Below, piece after piece: positions 41,573 through 51,014 of a DNA stretch of 64,000 nt. The notes below the pieces were generated by a model that was not told the DNA's origin, did not search any database, and saw nothing but the letters and a program-made list of their open reading frames with translations. Each line of letters opens with the position of its first letter. Position 1 is the stretch's first letter. The translations under genes and the position numbers were made by a program. This stretch comes from Alkalimonas delamerensis (lineage in GTDB: Bacteria; Pseudomonadota; Gammaproteobacteria; Enterobacterales; Alteromonadaceae), in contig NZ_JAUZVY010000002.1 in the NCBI RefSeq assembly GCF_030717955.1, forward strand, positions 434,001 through 498,000. Reading direction: 5' to 3'.

Positions 41573-44200
41573 ATGACAGAGCTGGCAAAAGAAATTGTTC
41601 CCATCAATATAGAAGACGAACTTAAGAACTCCTACCTTGATTACGCCATGAGCGTCATTGTCGGCCGGGCATTGCCGGATGTGCGGGATGGCTTAAAGCC
41701 TGTGCATCGCCGGGTTCTGTTCGCAATGAAAGAGCTGGGCAATGATTGGAACAAACCTTACAAAAAATCGGCCCGTGTAGTCGGTGACGTCATCGGTAAA
41801 TACCACCCACACGGTGACAGTGCGGTCTACGACACCATTGTCCGTATGGCGCAGCCTTTTTCCTTACGTTACATGTTGGTCGATGGCCAGGGGAACTTTG
41901 GTTCCATCGATGGTGACTCAGCAGCGGCCATGCGTTACACCGAAGTACGGATGGCACGCATTGCCCACGAGCTTTTAGCCGACCTTGACAAAGAGACGGT
42001 TGATTTTGTGCCCAACTACGATGGCACTGAGCAAATCCCAGGCGTTCTGCCGACCCGTTTGCCGAACTTGCTGATCAATGGCTCCTCAGGCATCGCCGTC
42101 GGTATGGCCACCAACATACCGCCGCACAACTTAACTGAAGTGATTGACGCCTGTCTGGCCTTGATTGCCAACCCTGAGATCAGCATCCCTGAGCTGATGC
42201 AACTGATCCCGGGACCAGACTTCCCAACTGCAGCCATTATTAACGGTCGCAAAGGCATTGAAGAAGCCTACCGCACCGGTCGGGGTAAAGTGTACATCCG
42301 GGCTCGTACCGAGATTGAAACCGACGAAAAAACTGGCCGCGAGACCATTATTGTCAACGAGCTGCCGTATCAGGTGAACAAAGCACGGCTGATTGAAAAA
42401 ATCGCTGAGCTGGTGAAAGAAAAGCGCATCGAAGGTATTTCGGCGCTGCGGGATGAATCCGACAAAGACGGCATGCGGATTGTCATTGAACTCAAGCGTG
42501 GTGAGTCCAGCGATGTGCTGCTCAACCACCTTTACACCAATACCCAGATGCAAACGGTGTTTGGCATCAACATGGTCGCACTGGATCAGGGCCAGCCGAA
42601 ACTGCTGGGCCTGAAAGAGATGCTGGAGTGCTTTGTGTTGCACCGCCGTGAGGTGGTGACACGCCGCACCGTTTACGACTTACGCAAAGCACGCGATCGG
42701 GCGCATATCTTAGAAGGCCTGGCCATTGCACTGGCCAACATCGATGAAATCATTGAGTTAATCAAAACATCTGCCAGCCCGGCCGAGGCCAAACTGGCTC
42801 TGACCGAGCGCAGCTGGCAGCTGGGCAGTGTCAGTGCCATGCTAGAGCGGGCAGGGCAAGATGCCGCTCGCCCTGAATGGTTGGAAGAGCATTACGGCAT
42901 TCGCGATGGCCACTACTTCCTTACCGAGCAACAAGCTCAGGCCATTTTGGATTTGCGCTTGCACAAATTGACCGGTCTTGAGCACGAAAAGATCCTGGCC
43001 GAGTACAAAGATCTACTGGCGCTGATTGCCGAGTTGCTGCATATCCTGGCCAGCTCTGAACGTTTGATGGAAGTGATTTGCGAAGAGCTTAATGCCGCCA
43101 AAGAGCAATACGGCGATGCCCGTCGGACAGAAATCCTGGAAAACGAGCTGGATATCAACTTAGAAGATCTCATCACTGAAGAAGATGTAGTCGTGACCTT
43201 GTCACACCTCGGTTATGCCAAGTATCAGCCTCTGACCGATTACGAAGCACAGCGTCGTGGTGGTAAAGGCAAAGCCGCTACCAAGGTAAAAGATGAAGAC
43301 TTTGTCGATCAGCTGTTGGTTGCCAGCACCCACGATACCATTTTGTGTTTCTCTGACCGGGGCCGCTTGTACTGGCTCAAAGTGTATCAGTTGCCACAGG
43401 CCAGCCGCATCTCTCGCGGCAAGCCAATCGTCAACTTGCTGCCTCTGGAGGCCGATGAGCGCATTACCGCCATATTGCCGGTCCGCGAGTACGAAGAAGG
43501 CAAGTTTGTCTTTATGGCCACCGCCAAAGGCACGGTGAAGAAAACCCCGTTGACCGATTACTCACGGCCACGCAGCAGCGGCATCATTGCGGTGAACCTG
43601 AATGAAGGTGATCAGCTGATTGGTGTTGGTCTGACCGATGGCAACAGCGAGATTATGCTGTTCTCAGATGATGGCAAAGTGGTGCGCTTTGATGAAGGCC
43701 AGGTTCGCGCAATGGGGCGGACTGCAACCGGTGTTCGCGGCATCAAGCTGCGTGACAATGGCACTGTGGTGTCCCTCATTATTCCGCAAGGAGATGGAGC
43801 TGTGCTGACTGTGACGGAAAATGGCTACGGCAAACGAACGGCGCTTAGCGAGTATCCGGCCAAGAGCCGTGCCACCCAAGGGGTGGTCTCGATCAAAGTC
43901 TCTGAGCGCAACGGCATGGTGGTCGGTGCGGTTCAGGTGAATGAATCCGACGAAATCATGCTGATCTCGAACAAAGGTACCCTGGTTCGCACCCGGGTAC
44001 AGGAAGTTTCTGAAGTCGGGCGCAATACTCAGGGCGTGATCCTGATCCGTACCTCTGGCGATGAGCAAGTGGTTGGGGTGCAGCGCATCGACGAAATTGA
44101 AGAACAAGAGTTGCCCGCCGAGGATGGTGAGGTAGCCACAGACAACCAGGCCGAACCCGGCAGTGCGCCGGATCAAGCGGCCGATAACGACCAGGTATAA
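41573..44200 (+). CDS. gyrA: DNA gyrase subunit A
   Basis: An 875-aa topoisomerase subunit that cuts and rejoins DNA during negative supercoiling. The catalytic Tyr is Tyr122 (AMRYTEVRM). The quinolone-resistance region is wild type, with Ser83 and Asp87 in YHPHGDSAVYDTIV, at E. coli numbering. The C-terminal wrapping domain carries the GyrA box QRRGGKG, and the acidic tail ends GSAPDQAADNDQV. AAGGGA precedes the ATG. A terminator follows. Confidence 0.98.
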   Translation: MTELAKEIVPINIEDELKNSYLDYAMSVIVGRALPDVRDGLKPVHRRVLFAMKELGNDWNKPYKKSARVVGDVIGKYHPHGDSAVYDTIVRMAQPFSLRYMLVDGQGNFGSIDGDSAAAMRYTEVRMARIAHELLADLDKETVDFVPNYDGTEQIPGVLPTRLPNLLINGSSGIAVGMATNIPPHNLTEVIDACLALIANPEISIPELMQLIPGPDFPTAAIINGRKGIEEAYRTGRGKVYIRARTEIETDEKTGRETIIVNELPYQVNKARLIEKIAELVKEKRIEGISALRDESDKDGMRIVIELKRGESSDVLLNHLYTNTQMQTVFGINMVALDQGQPKLLGLKEMLECFVLHRREVVTRRTVYDLRKARDRAHILEGLAIALANIDEIIELIKTSASPAEAKLALTERSWQLGSVSAMLERAGQDAARPEWLEEHYGIRDGHYFLTEQQAQAILDLRLHKLTGLEHEKILAEYKDLLALIAELLHILASSERLMEVICEELNAAKEQYGDARRTEILENELDINLEDLITEEDVVVTLSHLGYAKYQPLTDYEAQRRGGKGKAATKVKDEDFVDQLLVASTHDTILCFSDRGRLYWLKVYQLPQASRISRGKPIVNLLPLEADERITAILPVREYEEGKFVFMATAKGTVKKTPLTDYSRPRSSGIIAVNLNEGDQLIGVGLTDGNSEIMLFSDDGKVVRFDEGQVRAMGRTATGVRGIKLRDNGTVVSLIIPQGDGAVLTVTENGYGKRTALSEYPAKSRATQGVVSIKVSERNGMVVGAVQVNESDEIMLISNKGTLVRTRVQEVSEVGRNTQGVILIRTSGDEQVVGVQRIDEIEEQELPAEDGEVATDNQAEPGSAPDQAADNDQV

Positions 44201-44210
44201 CACTCAGGTG

Positions 44211-44239
44211 AACGAGCGCATTAGCGCTCGTTTCTGTTT
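44211..44239 (+). terminator. Terminator after gyrA
   Basis: A 9-bp stem (AACGAGCGC at 44211-44219, GCGCTCGTT at 44224-44232) with an ATTA loop, then TCTGTTT. Separates gyrA from serC. Confidence 0.8.
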
Positions 44240-44269
44240 CAGGCGAGGAGTGTGGAGTAAAAACACAGC

Positions 44270-45352
44270 ATGACCACTTACAATTTTTGTGCCGGCCCGG
44301 CAATGTTGCCAGCCGAAGTAATGCAGCAGGCACAAGCTGAGTTTATCAACTGGCAGCAGCACGGCTGCTCGGTTATGGAGTTAAGCCATCGCAGCAAGGC
44401 ATTTATGGCCGTTGCTGAACAAGCAGAGCAAGACTTGCGCGACTTGTTGTGCATTCCGGATCATTACAAGGTGCTTTTCATGCACGGCGGTGGTCGAGGG
44501 CAATTTTCTGCGGTGCCACTAAACCTGTTAAGTCAGACGGGCGAAGCCGATTATCTGGTATCGGGCTCCTGGTCTCAGGCAGCTGCCGAAGAGGCTGCCA
44601 AATTCGGCCGTATCCGCAGCCTGGACATTCGTCAGCGTGTCGGTGAGCTGCGCAGTTTGCAGCATCCGTCGGAGTGGGCGCTCAACCCCAAAGCCGATTA
44701 TGTGCACTTTTGCCCGAACGAGACAGTGGATGGCCTGGAATTTACCGACTTGCCTGACACCGAGGTACCGCTGGTGGCCGATCTGTCGTCCACCATCTTG
44801 TCGCGGCCTATTGATGTCAGCCGCTTCGGCTTGATTTATGCCGGCGCCCAGAAAAATATCGGTCCTTCTGGTCTGACCCTGGTCATCGTGCGTGAAGATT
44901 TGCTGGAACGTGCTGCCAACAAAGCCATCCCGGCGATTATGGATTACGCATTAACCGCTAAAAACGACAGCATGTTCAATACCCCGCCAACCTTTGCCTG
45001 GTATCTGGCTGGCCTTGTGTTTCAATGGTTGAAGCAGCAAGGGGGGCTGGATGCAATGGCGAAGCACAACCAGACTAAGGCAGAGCGTCTGTATCAGTAT
45101 ATCGACCGAAGTGCCTTTTACCGCAATGATGTCGACCCGGCGGTACGCTCCTGGATGAATGTGCCCTTTATGTTGGCCGACGATGCCTTAAACGATCGCT
45201 TTGTCAAAGAAGCGGAAGTTGCCGGCTTGCTGGCTTTAAAAGGGCATCGCCTGGTTGGTGGTATGCGGGCCAGTATCTACAATGCCATGCCATTGGCTGG
45301 CGTTGACGCCCTGATTGCATTTATGCAGGATTTTGAGCGGAGCCACGGATGA
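44270..45352 (+). CDS. serC: Phosphoserine aminotransferase
   Basis: A 360-aa PLP enzyme that makes phosphoserine from 3-phosphohydroxypyruvate and glutamate. It also serves the matching step in vitamin B6 synthesis. The PLP-binding lysine is Lys195 (YAGAQKNIGPSG), and FMHGGGRGQFSAVPLNLL near residues 68-85 is the phosphate-binding segment. The stop overlaps the aroA start (ATGA at 45349-45352), giving a coupled serC-aroA pair as in many enteric and marine gammaproteobacteria. Confidence 0.97.
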   Translation: MTTYNFCAGPAMLPAEVMQQAQAEFINWQQHGCSVMELSHRSKAFMAVAEQAEQDLRDLLCIPDHYKVLFMHGGGRGQFSAVPLNLLSQTGEADYLVSGSWSQAAAEEAAKFGRIRSLDIRQRVGELRSLQHPSEWALNPKADYVHFCPNETVDGLEFTDLPDTEVPLVADLSSTILSRPIDVSRFGLIYAGAQKNIGPSGLTLVIVREDLLERAANKAIPAIMDYALTAKNDSMFNTPPTFAWYLAGLVFQWLKQQGGLDAMAKHNQTKAERLYQYIDRSAFYRNDVDPAVRSWMNVPFMLADDALNDRFVKEAEVAGLLALKGHRLVGGMRASIYNAMPLAGVDALIAFMQDFERSHG

Positions 45353-46629
45353 ACAGCCTGACTTTAAATCCCATCGCCCGGGTCGAGGGCACCGTGCACT
45401 TACCGGGTTCGAAAAGCATTTCCAACCGGGTGCTGTTGCTGGCGGCACTGGCAAAAGGTGAAACCCGTATCACCAACTTGCTGGATAGCGACGATATCCG
45501 TCACATGCTAACGGCGTTGAAGCAGCTCGGCGTGTCTTATCAGCTCAGCGCCGATCGGACCGAGTGCCTGGTCAACGGCCTGGCCGGTTTTTTCAAAAGT
45601 GCCGAGCCGGTAGAACTTTTCTTAGGCAATGCCGGCACAGCAATGCGGCCTTTAACGGCAGCCTTGGCGGCATCCGAGGTCACCGCCCATTTAAAAGGTG
45701 AACCACGGATGTACGAGCGTCCGATAGGTCATCTGGTCGAGGCCTTGCAGCAATGGCAAGCCGACATCGACTACGAAAAAGAGCCGGGCTTTCCGCCGCT
45801 GACCATCCGTGGCCAGACCCTGCCAGGCGGTGTGGCCCGGGTCAATGGCAGCATCTCCAGTCAGTTTTTGACGGCCTTGCTGATGATAGCGCCAATGCTG
45901 GAAAACGACAGCACCATCGAAATCGTTGGCGAGCTGGTTTCCAAGCCATACATTGATATTACGCTGGCACTGATGGCCCGTTTTGGTGTCAGTGTTCAAA
46001 ACGACCGTTACCAGCGTTTTACCATTCGTGGCCAGCAGCGTTACCAAAGCCCGGGGACCATCCTGGTGGAAGGAGATGCTTCTTCGGCTTCCTACTTTTT
46101 GGCGGCGGCTGCCATTCGCGGTGGGACGGTCAAAGTGACCGGCATTGGTCGTCATGCGGTGCAAGGCGATATTCATTTTGCCGATGCGCTTGAAAAAATG
46201 GGCGCGGATGTCGATTGGGGAGACGACTTTATCCAGGTAACGCGTAACGAATTGCATGGCATTGATATGGATTTTAACGCCATACCGGATGCAGCCATGA
46301 CCATCGCCACAACGGCACTCTTTGCCAAAGGGCCAACTTGTATCCGCAATGTCTACAACTGGCGGGTGAAAGAAACCGACCGACTGGCGGCCATGGCAAC
46401 CGAGCTGAAAAAAGTCGGAGCCCTGGTGGAAGAAGGTCAGGATTACCTGACGATTACGCCTCCGGCCAAACTGCAGCATGCCAGCATCGCCACCTACGAT
46501 GATCACCGTATGGCGATGTGTTTTTCGCTGGTAGCGCTCAGCGACACACCAGTGACGATTGAAGACCCAGAGTGTACCCGCAAAACCTTTCCAAACTACT
46601 TCACTTTGTTTCAGTCACTTTCAAGTTAG
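45349..46629 (+). CDS. aroA: 3-phosphoshikimate 1-carboxyvinyltransferase (EPSP synthase)
   Basis: A 426-aa enzyme joining PEP to shikimate 3-phosphate. The class I pattern includes LPGSKSISNRVLLLAALAKG, LGNAGTAMRPLTAAL with Gly at the glyphosate-contact site, and GEPRMYERPIGHLV. Near the C-terminus is YDDHRMAMCFSL. It is translationally coupled to serC. A long imperfect hairpin follows before cmk. Confidence 0.97.
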   Translation: MNSLTLNPIARVEGTVHLPGSKSISNRVLLLAALAKGETRITNLLDSDDIRHMLTALKQLGVSYQLSADRTECLVNGLAGFFKSAEPVELFLGNAGTAMRPLTAALAASEVTAHLKGEPRMYERPIGHLVEALQQWQADIDYEKEPGFPPLTIRGQTLPGGVARVNGSISSQFLTALLMIAPMLENDSTIEIVGELVSKPYIDITLALMARFGVSVQNDRYQRFTIRGQQRYQSPGTILVEGDASSASYFLAAAAIRGGTVKVTGIGRHAVQGDIHFADALEKMGADVDWGDDFIQVTRNELHGIDMDFNAIPDAAMTIATTALFAKGPTCIRNVYNWRVKETDRLAAMATELKKVGALVEEGQDYLTITPPAKLQHASIATYDDHRMAMCFSLVALSDTPVTIEDPECTRKTFPNYFTLFQSLSS

Positions 46630-46647
46630 TTTAACTTTATTTCAGTT

Positions 46648-46679
46648 ACTTAGGTCTTGCCTGCTGGCAGGGCCTAAGT
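46648..46679 (+). other. Hairpin between aroA and cmk
   Basis: Outer arms ACTTAGG (46648-46654) and CCTAAGT (46673-46679) enclose a second stem TGCC/GGCA with a TGCT loop. There is no T run, so it is not a standard terminator; it may be a processing or attenuation structure. A TATACT -10-like hexamer for cmk lies downstream at 46724-46729. Confidence 0.45.
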
Positions 46680-46767
46680 GGCTTGATGAAAAAACTTCAC
46701 AGGCAATATGCCCCAAAAGGCTGTATACTATGCCGCTGAATTTTATGATTAGTCCCTGGAGGCCTGA

Positions 46768-47454
46768 ATGCAACAAGACGCTGCGGTCATTACCATTGAT
46801 GGACCAAGTGGCTCCGGTAAAGGTACCCTAAGCCGATTATTGGCAGAAAAACTGGGGTGGCACTTTCTGGACAGTGGTGCTATCTATCGGGTATTGGCGC
46901 TTGCTGCCATTCACCATCAAATCGATCCCGAAGACGAAGCTGCGGTCCAACCGCTGGCGGCACATCTTGATGTGCAATTTAGCATCGATGACGATGGTGA
47001 GGTAAGAATCATCCTGGAAGGTGAAAATGTCAGTTCAACCATCCGTACCGAGGAAGTTGGTGCTGTGGCTTCAAAAGTAGCGGCTTTGCCACGTGTGCGT
47101 GAAGCCTTGCTGCGCCGTCAACGGGCATTCAAAGAGGCCCCCGGCCTGGTTGCCGATGGCCGGGATATGGGCACAGTGGTCTTCCCTCAGGCCCAGGTTA
47201 AAATATTTTTAACGGCAAGTGCCGAGGTTCGGGCGGAACGACGCTTTTTGCAGTTGAAAAATAAGGGTTTCGATGTTAAAATCGGCGACCTTTTGAACGA
47301 TATCCAGGCAAGAGACGAGCGCGATACCAACAGAGCCACTGCGCCTTTGGTGGCAGCAGCCGATGCCTTGGTGCTGGATTCCTCGGATAAAGACATTACC
47401 CAGGTGTTGGACGAAGTCTATCAGTATGCTCAAAGCAAGCTGAAACTCGTCTGA
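46768..47454 (+). CDS. cmk: Cytidylate kinase
   Basis: A 228-aa kinase that phosphorylates CMP and dCMP. The P-loop is IDGPSGSGKGTLS (about 9-21), followed by LDSGAIYRVLAL. The LID region is near RDERDTNRATAPL, and DGRDMGTVVFP is the conserved substrate segment. GGAGG precedes the ATG. It lies upstream of rpsA as in E. coli. Confidence 0.97.
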   Translation: MQQDAAVITIDGPSGSGKGTLSRLLAEKLGWHFLDSGAIYRVLALAAIHHQIDPEDEAAVQPLAAHLDVQFSIDDDGEVRIILEGENVSSTIRTEEVGAVASKVAALPRVREALLRRQRAFKEAPGLVADGRDMGTVVFPQAQVKIFLTASAEVRAERRFLQLKNKGFDVKIGDLLNDIQARDERDTNRATAPLVAAADALVLDSSDKDITQVLDEVYQYAQSKLKLV

Positions 47455-47537
47455 TAACTGAGTGAAAAATCCCGTGCCACGGAACCGGCCGGGACAAACT
47501 GGTAACCCCACTGCACAGGATGTAATGTGGAGCAAAC

Positions 47538-47558
47538 ATGTTGAAAACTAACCTATGA
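47538..47558 (+). CDS. Possible 6-codon leader ORF overlapping the rpsA start
   Basis: ATG at 47538 is preceded by GGAG (47529-47532) at 5 nt and reads M-L-K-T-N-L before TGA at 47556-47558. That stop overlaps the rpsA ATG (ATGA at 47555-47558). rpsA itself has no good Shine-Dalgarno sequence, so ribosomes finishing this leader could restart on rpsA. It could also be chance. Annotated as a hypothesis. Confidence 0.4.
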   Translation: MLKTNL

Positions 47559-49231
47559 CTGAAAATTTTGCACAATTATTTGAGGAAAGCCTCAAAGCCA
47601 TCGAAACTCGCCCAGGCGCCATTGTTAAAGGCACTGTTGTTGCTGTTTTAAAAGACGTCGTTATGGTCGATGCAGGCCTGAAGTCTGAAGCTGCCATCCC
47701 AGTTGAGCAGTTCAAGAACAACAGCGGTGAGCTGGAAGTCAATGTCGGTGATATCATCGATGTGGCTCTGGATGCCATTGAAGACGGCTTCGGTGAAACT
47801 CTGCTGTCGCGTGAAAAAGCCAAGCGTCATGAGTCCTGGCTGCGTCTGGAAAAAGCCTGTGAAGACAAAGAAACTGTACACGGTATGATCACCGGTAAAG
47901 TGAAAGGTGGCTTCACGGTTGAAGTGGATGGTATTCGTGCATTCCTGCCTGGTTCTCTGGTTGATGTCCGTCCAGTACGTGACACCCTGCACCTGGAGAA
48001 CAAAGAGCTAGAATTCAAAGTAATCAAGCTGGATCAGAAGCGCAACAACGTGGTGGTTTCACGTCGTGCCGTGATCGAGTCTGAGAACAGCGCAGAGCGC
48101 GAGCAACTGCTGGAAAACCTGGAAGAGGGCATGGAAGTTAAGGGTATCGTTAAGAACCTGACTGACTACGGTGCTTTCGTAGATCTGGGCGGCGTTGACG
48201 GCCTGCTGCACATCACCGATATGGCCTGGAAGCGCGTGAAGCATCCAAGCGAAATCGTCAATGTTGGCGATGAAATCCCGGTGAAAGTATTGAAATTCGA
48301 CCGTGAGAAGCAACGTGTTTCTCTGGGCCTGAAGCAAATGGGTGAAGATCCGTGGGCGGCTATCGCTTCACGTTACCCAGAAGGCGCCAAAATCACTGGT
48401 CGCGTCACCAACCTGACAGATTACGGCTGCTTCGTTGAAATCGAAGAAGGCGTTGAAGGTCTGGTACACGTGTCTGAAATGGATTGGACCAACAAGAACA
48501 TCCACCCATCCAAGGTTGTTAACCTGGGTGACTCTGTGGAAGTGATGGTACTGGAAATCGACGAAGAGCGTCGTCGTATTTCTCTGGGCCTGAAACAGTG
48601 CAAGCCAAACCCATGGGAAGAGTTTGCTAAAGGCTTCAACAAGAACGATCGCGTCAGCGGTAAGATCAAGTCCATCACGGACTTCGGTATCTTCATCGGT
48701 CTGGACGGTGGTATCGACGGCCTGGTTCATTTGTCTGACATTTCCTGGAATGCGACTGGCGAAGAAGCCGTTCGTGAATTCAAGAAAGGCGACGAAGTGC
48801 ATGCTGTGGTCCTGCAAGTTGACCCAGAGCGCGAGCGTATCTCTTTAGGTATCAAGCAGCTGGATGACGATCCATTCAATAACTACCTTGCTGACAACAA
48901 GAAAGGTGCTATTGTTAAAGGTGAAGTGACTGCTGTTGACGCCAAAGGCGCAACCGTTGCACTGGAAGGTGGCGTTGAAGGCTACATCCGTGTATCAGAC
49001 ATCGCTCGTGAGCGCATCGAAGATGCAACCTCAGCTCTGAAAGTTGGAGAAGAAGTTGAAGCGCGCCTGATGGGTGTGGATCGCAAGAACCGTGTGATCA
49101 GCCTGTCTATCCGTGCGAAAGACGAAGCGGAAGAAAAAGAAGCTCTGGATAGCATCAATAAGCAGGAAGAATCTGACTTTGGTGCCAATGCCATGGCGGA
49201 AGCCTTTAAAGCTGCTCAAAAAGATCAGTAA
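47555..49231 (+). CDS. rpsA: 30S ribosomal protein S1
   Basis: A 558-aa protein with six S1/OB domains, at about 20-87, 105-171, 192-260, 277-347, 364-434 and 451-520. The DYGAFVDLGGVDGLLH, DYGCFVEIEEGVEGLVH and DFGIFIGLDGGIDGLVH segments mark repeats 3 to 5. S1 binds mRNA leaders on the 30S subunit. Its own start is preceded by AACCT with no Shine-Dalgarno, typical of S1 autocontrol. The leader 47455-47554 contains GC-rich self-complementary segments (CCCG...CGGG) that may fold. Confidence 0.98.
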   Translation: MTENFAQLFEESLKAIETRPGAIVKGTVVAVLKDVVMVDAGLKSEAAIPVEQFKNNSGELEVNVGDIIDVALDAIEDGFGETLLSREKAKRHESWLRLEKACEDKETVHGMITGKVKGGFTVEVDGIRAFLPGSLVDVRPVRDTLHLENKELEFKVIKLDQKRNNVVVSRRAVIESENSAEREQLLENLEEGMEVKGIVKNLTDYGAFVDLGGVDGLLHITDMAWKRVKHPSEIVNVGDEIPVKVLKFDREKQRVSLGLKQMGEDPWAAIASRYPEGAKITGRVTNLTDYGCFVEIEEGVEGLVHVSEMDWTNKNIHPSKVVNLGDSVEVMVLEIDEERRRISLGLKQCKPNPWEEFAKGFNKNDRVSGKIKSITDFGIFIGLDGGIDGLVHLSDISWNATGEEAVREFKKGDEVHAVVLQVDPERERISLGIKQLDDDPFNNYLADNKKGAIVKGEVTAVDAKGATVALEGGVEGYIRVSDIARERIEDATSALKVGEEVEARLMGVDRKNRVISLSIRAKDEAEEKEALDSINKQEESDFGANAMAEAFKAAQKDQ

Positions 49232-49244
49232 TTAGGCTGCGACT

Positions 49245-49270
49245 GTGGGCTGGCTGTATGGTCAGCCCAC
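49245..49270 (+). other. Hairpin between rpsA and ihfB
   Basis: An 8-bp stem (GTGGGCTG at 49245-49252, CAGCCCAC at 49263-49270) with a 10-nt loop, not followed by T. Possibly a processing or partial termination site. Confidence 0.45.
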
Positions 49271-49292
49271 ATTATGACCGTTAGGAGTTAGT

Positions 49293-49580
49293 ATGACGAA
49301 ATCTGAATTGATTGAGAAAATGGCAACGGATTTTCCTCATATCCAGGTCAAGGATATGGAGTCATCGGTCAAAGAAATTTTAGAGCAAATGGCGCAGTCA
49401 TTGTCTGTCAATGAGCGCATTGAAATTCGTGGTTTTGGCAGCTTTTCGCTGCATTACCGTGCCCCTCGCATTGGCCGCAACCCAAAAACGGGTGAGCGTG
49501 TCGACCTGGACGGTAAATACGTACCACACTTTAAACCAGGCAAAGAGTTGCGTGATCGGGTAAAAGACAACATCCGTTAA
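49293..49580 (+). CDS. ihfB: Integration host factor, beta subunit
   Basis: A 95-aa HU/IHF-family DNA-bending protein. Typical features are MTKSELIEKMA at the N-terminus, ERIEIRGFGSF, and the beta-arm RAPRIGRNPKTGERV with the intercalating Pro. It pairs with IhfA, not in this window. GGAG precedes the ATG. Position after rpsA is conserved. Confidence 0.97.
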   Translation: MTKSELIEKMATDFPHIQVKDMESSVKEILEQMAQSLSVNERIEIRGFGSFSLHYRAPRIGRNPKTGERVDLDGKYVPHFKPGKELRDRVKDNIR

Positions 49581-49619
49581 TGCGTTTTGCTGCAAAGCCC
49601 TCGTTCTACGGAGTGAACC

Positions 49620-49862
49620 TTGGTTAATCTGCTTTATGTCCTTGTCATCGCTTTGGTGCTGGTGACAGGCTTTTTATTTGGTGCAGCAAACCAGCAGCAT
49701 GTCGAATTGGATCTGTTGTTCGTTCAATACCAACTGCGACTGGTCGATGTTGCCGTCTCTTTTTTAATTCTGGGTTTGGTCAGCGGTATCGTGCTGATGC
49801 TGTTGTTTCGTTTAGGCCGCCGCTTTAAAAAGCGAAAGCAGCCCTCATCCTCGACGTCTTAA
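49620..49862 (+). CDS. lapA: LapA, LPS assembly membrane protein (DUF1049)
   Basis: An 80-aa inner-membrane protein with two TM segments (about 3-20 and 40-62) and a basic C-terminus (RRFKKRKQ). It is encoded with LapB, which controls LpxC turnover and LPS assembly in E. coli. The start is read as TTG at 49620 with GGAG 6 nt upstream; the nearby GTG at 49613 is in another frame and soon meets a stop. Confidence 0.88.
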   Translation: MVNLLYVLVIALVLVTGFLFGAANQQHVELDLLFVQYQLRLVDVAVSFLILGLVSGIVLMLLFRLGRRFKKRKQPSSSTS

Positions 49863-49865
49863 TCC

Positions 49866-51005
49866 ATGCTGGAGCTTCTGTTTCTGTTACTGCCTGTCGC
49901 CGCTGCCTATGGCTGGTTTATGGGGCGAAACAGTGTCAAACATCAGGAACTGAAAGACCGCACCAACATCACCAAAAACTTATCCTCTGGCCTTAATTTT
50001 CTGCTGACTGATCAGGAAGATAAAGCGATTGAGCAATTGCTGCATTTGTTGGATATTGAAGCAGCCACCATTGATACCTACCTGGCACTGGCCAATTTAT
50101 TTCGCCGGCGGGGTGACTGGGACAAAGCCATCCGCATTCATGAAAAACTGCATCAACTGAAACTGCCAAAATCTCAGGCCCGGCAGATCCAGTTTGAGCT
50201 TGCTAAGGATTACCAATCGGCAGGCCTGTACGATCGGGCAGAAAAACTATTGGTGCCGCTGGTTCGGCAAGAGCCGTTGCAAGAAGCTTCGTTAAAGCAC
50301 TTGATTGCCCTTTACATCAGCACCCATGAATGGGGCAAAGCTTTGCAGTTAACGGATGCGGTTGCTGCAACAAGCTCAAACAGCTTACGGCTGGCGTTGG
50401 CCAACATCGGCTGCGAGCAATTAAAGCAAGAAGAGGAAGACCGAGCCAGTCAGGCGCTGCAAAGCCTGGCTGAGCAATACCCCAAAGCAATACGGCCCAG
50501 ATTCGAGCTGGCAGAGCTGTTGCTTGCCAATCAGCAGCCGAAACAAGCATTTGCCTTATACAAATCCATTTTGCATGACAAGCCGCAGTGGGCAGCCGAT
50601 ATTCTACCATTGGCGAAACGCTGTCAGGTATCGGATGAAGACTGGTACTCCTTGTTGTCGCAATTGAGCCATAAGCACAACAACATCAGTGCCCACATCG
50701 AGTTAGCGGGCTGGCTGTTGCAGCATGGGTCGGACAAAGCGGCTGAGCAATTGCTACTCGATAAGCTGCAACAACAACCAAATATTCGCCTGTTCCGCAC
50801 CTTACTTGAGCAGCGTAAACAAAGCACAGCTCAAGGCGCGGATGCGCTGGAGTCGGTGACTGAGCTGGTCGCCAATTATCTGGATAAAAAAGTTTTGTAC
50901 AGCTGCCGCAATTGTGGTTTTAAAACCCGGCAGCACTACTGGTTGTGCCCATCCTGCCAGCATTGGGAGACGGTGGAACCAATCAGTGGCATTGATGGTC
51001 GTTAA
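49866..51005 (+). CDS. lapB: LapB (YciM), TPR regulator of LPS synthesis
   Basis: A 379-aa protein anchored by an N-terminal TM (about 2-17). A long series of TPR helices follows (for example about 45-330). A C-terminal rubredoxin-like zinc site has YSCRNCGF and WLCPSCQHW, giving two CxxC pairs. In E. coli LapB works with FtsH to degrade LpxC and balances LPS with phospholipid. It begins 4 nt after the lapA stop. Confidence 0.95.
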   Translation: MLELLFLLLPVAAAYGWFMGRNSVKHQELKDRTNITKNLSSGLNFLLTDQEDKAIEQLLHLLDIEAATIDTYLALANLFRRRGDWDKAIRIHEKLHQLKLPKSQARQIQFELAKDYQSAGLYDRAEKLLVPLVRQEPLQEASLKHLIALYISTHEWGKALQLTDAVAATSSNSLRLALANIGCEQLKQEEEDRASQALQSLAEQYPKAIRPRFELAELLLANQQPKQAFALYKSILHDKPQWAADILPLAKRCQVSDEDWYSLLSQLSHKHNNISAHIELAGWLLQHGSDKAAEQLLLDKLQQQPNIRLFRTLLEQRKQSTAQGADALESVTELVANYLDKKVLYSCRNCGFKTRQHYWLCPSCQHWETVEPISGIDGR

Positions 51006-51014
51006 GGAGTTGCC

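Noticed and set aside
45691..46506. 271-codon frame antisense to aroA
   Set aside because: Shadow of aroA with no domain or start signal.
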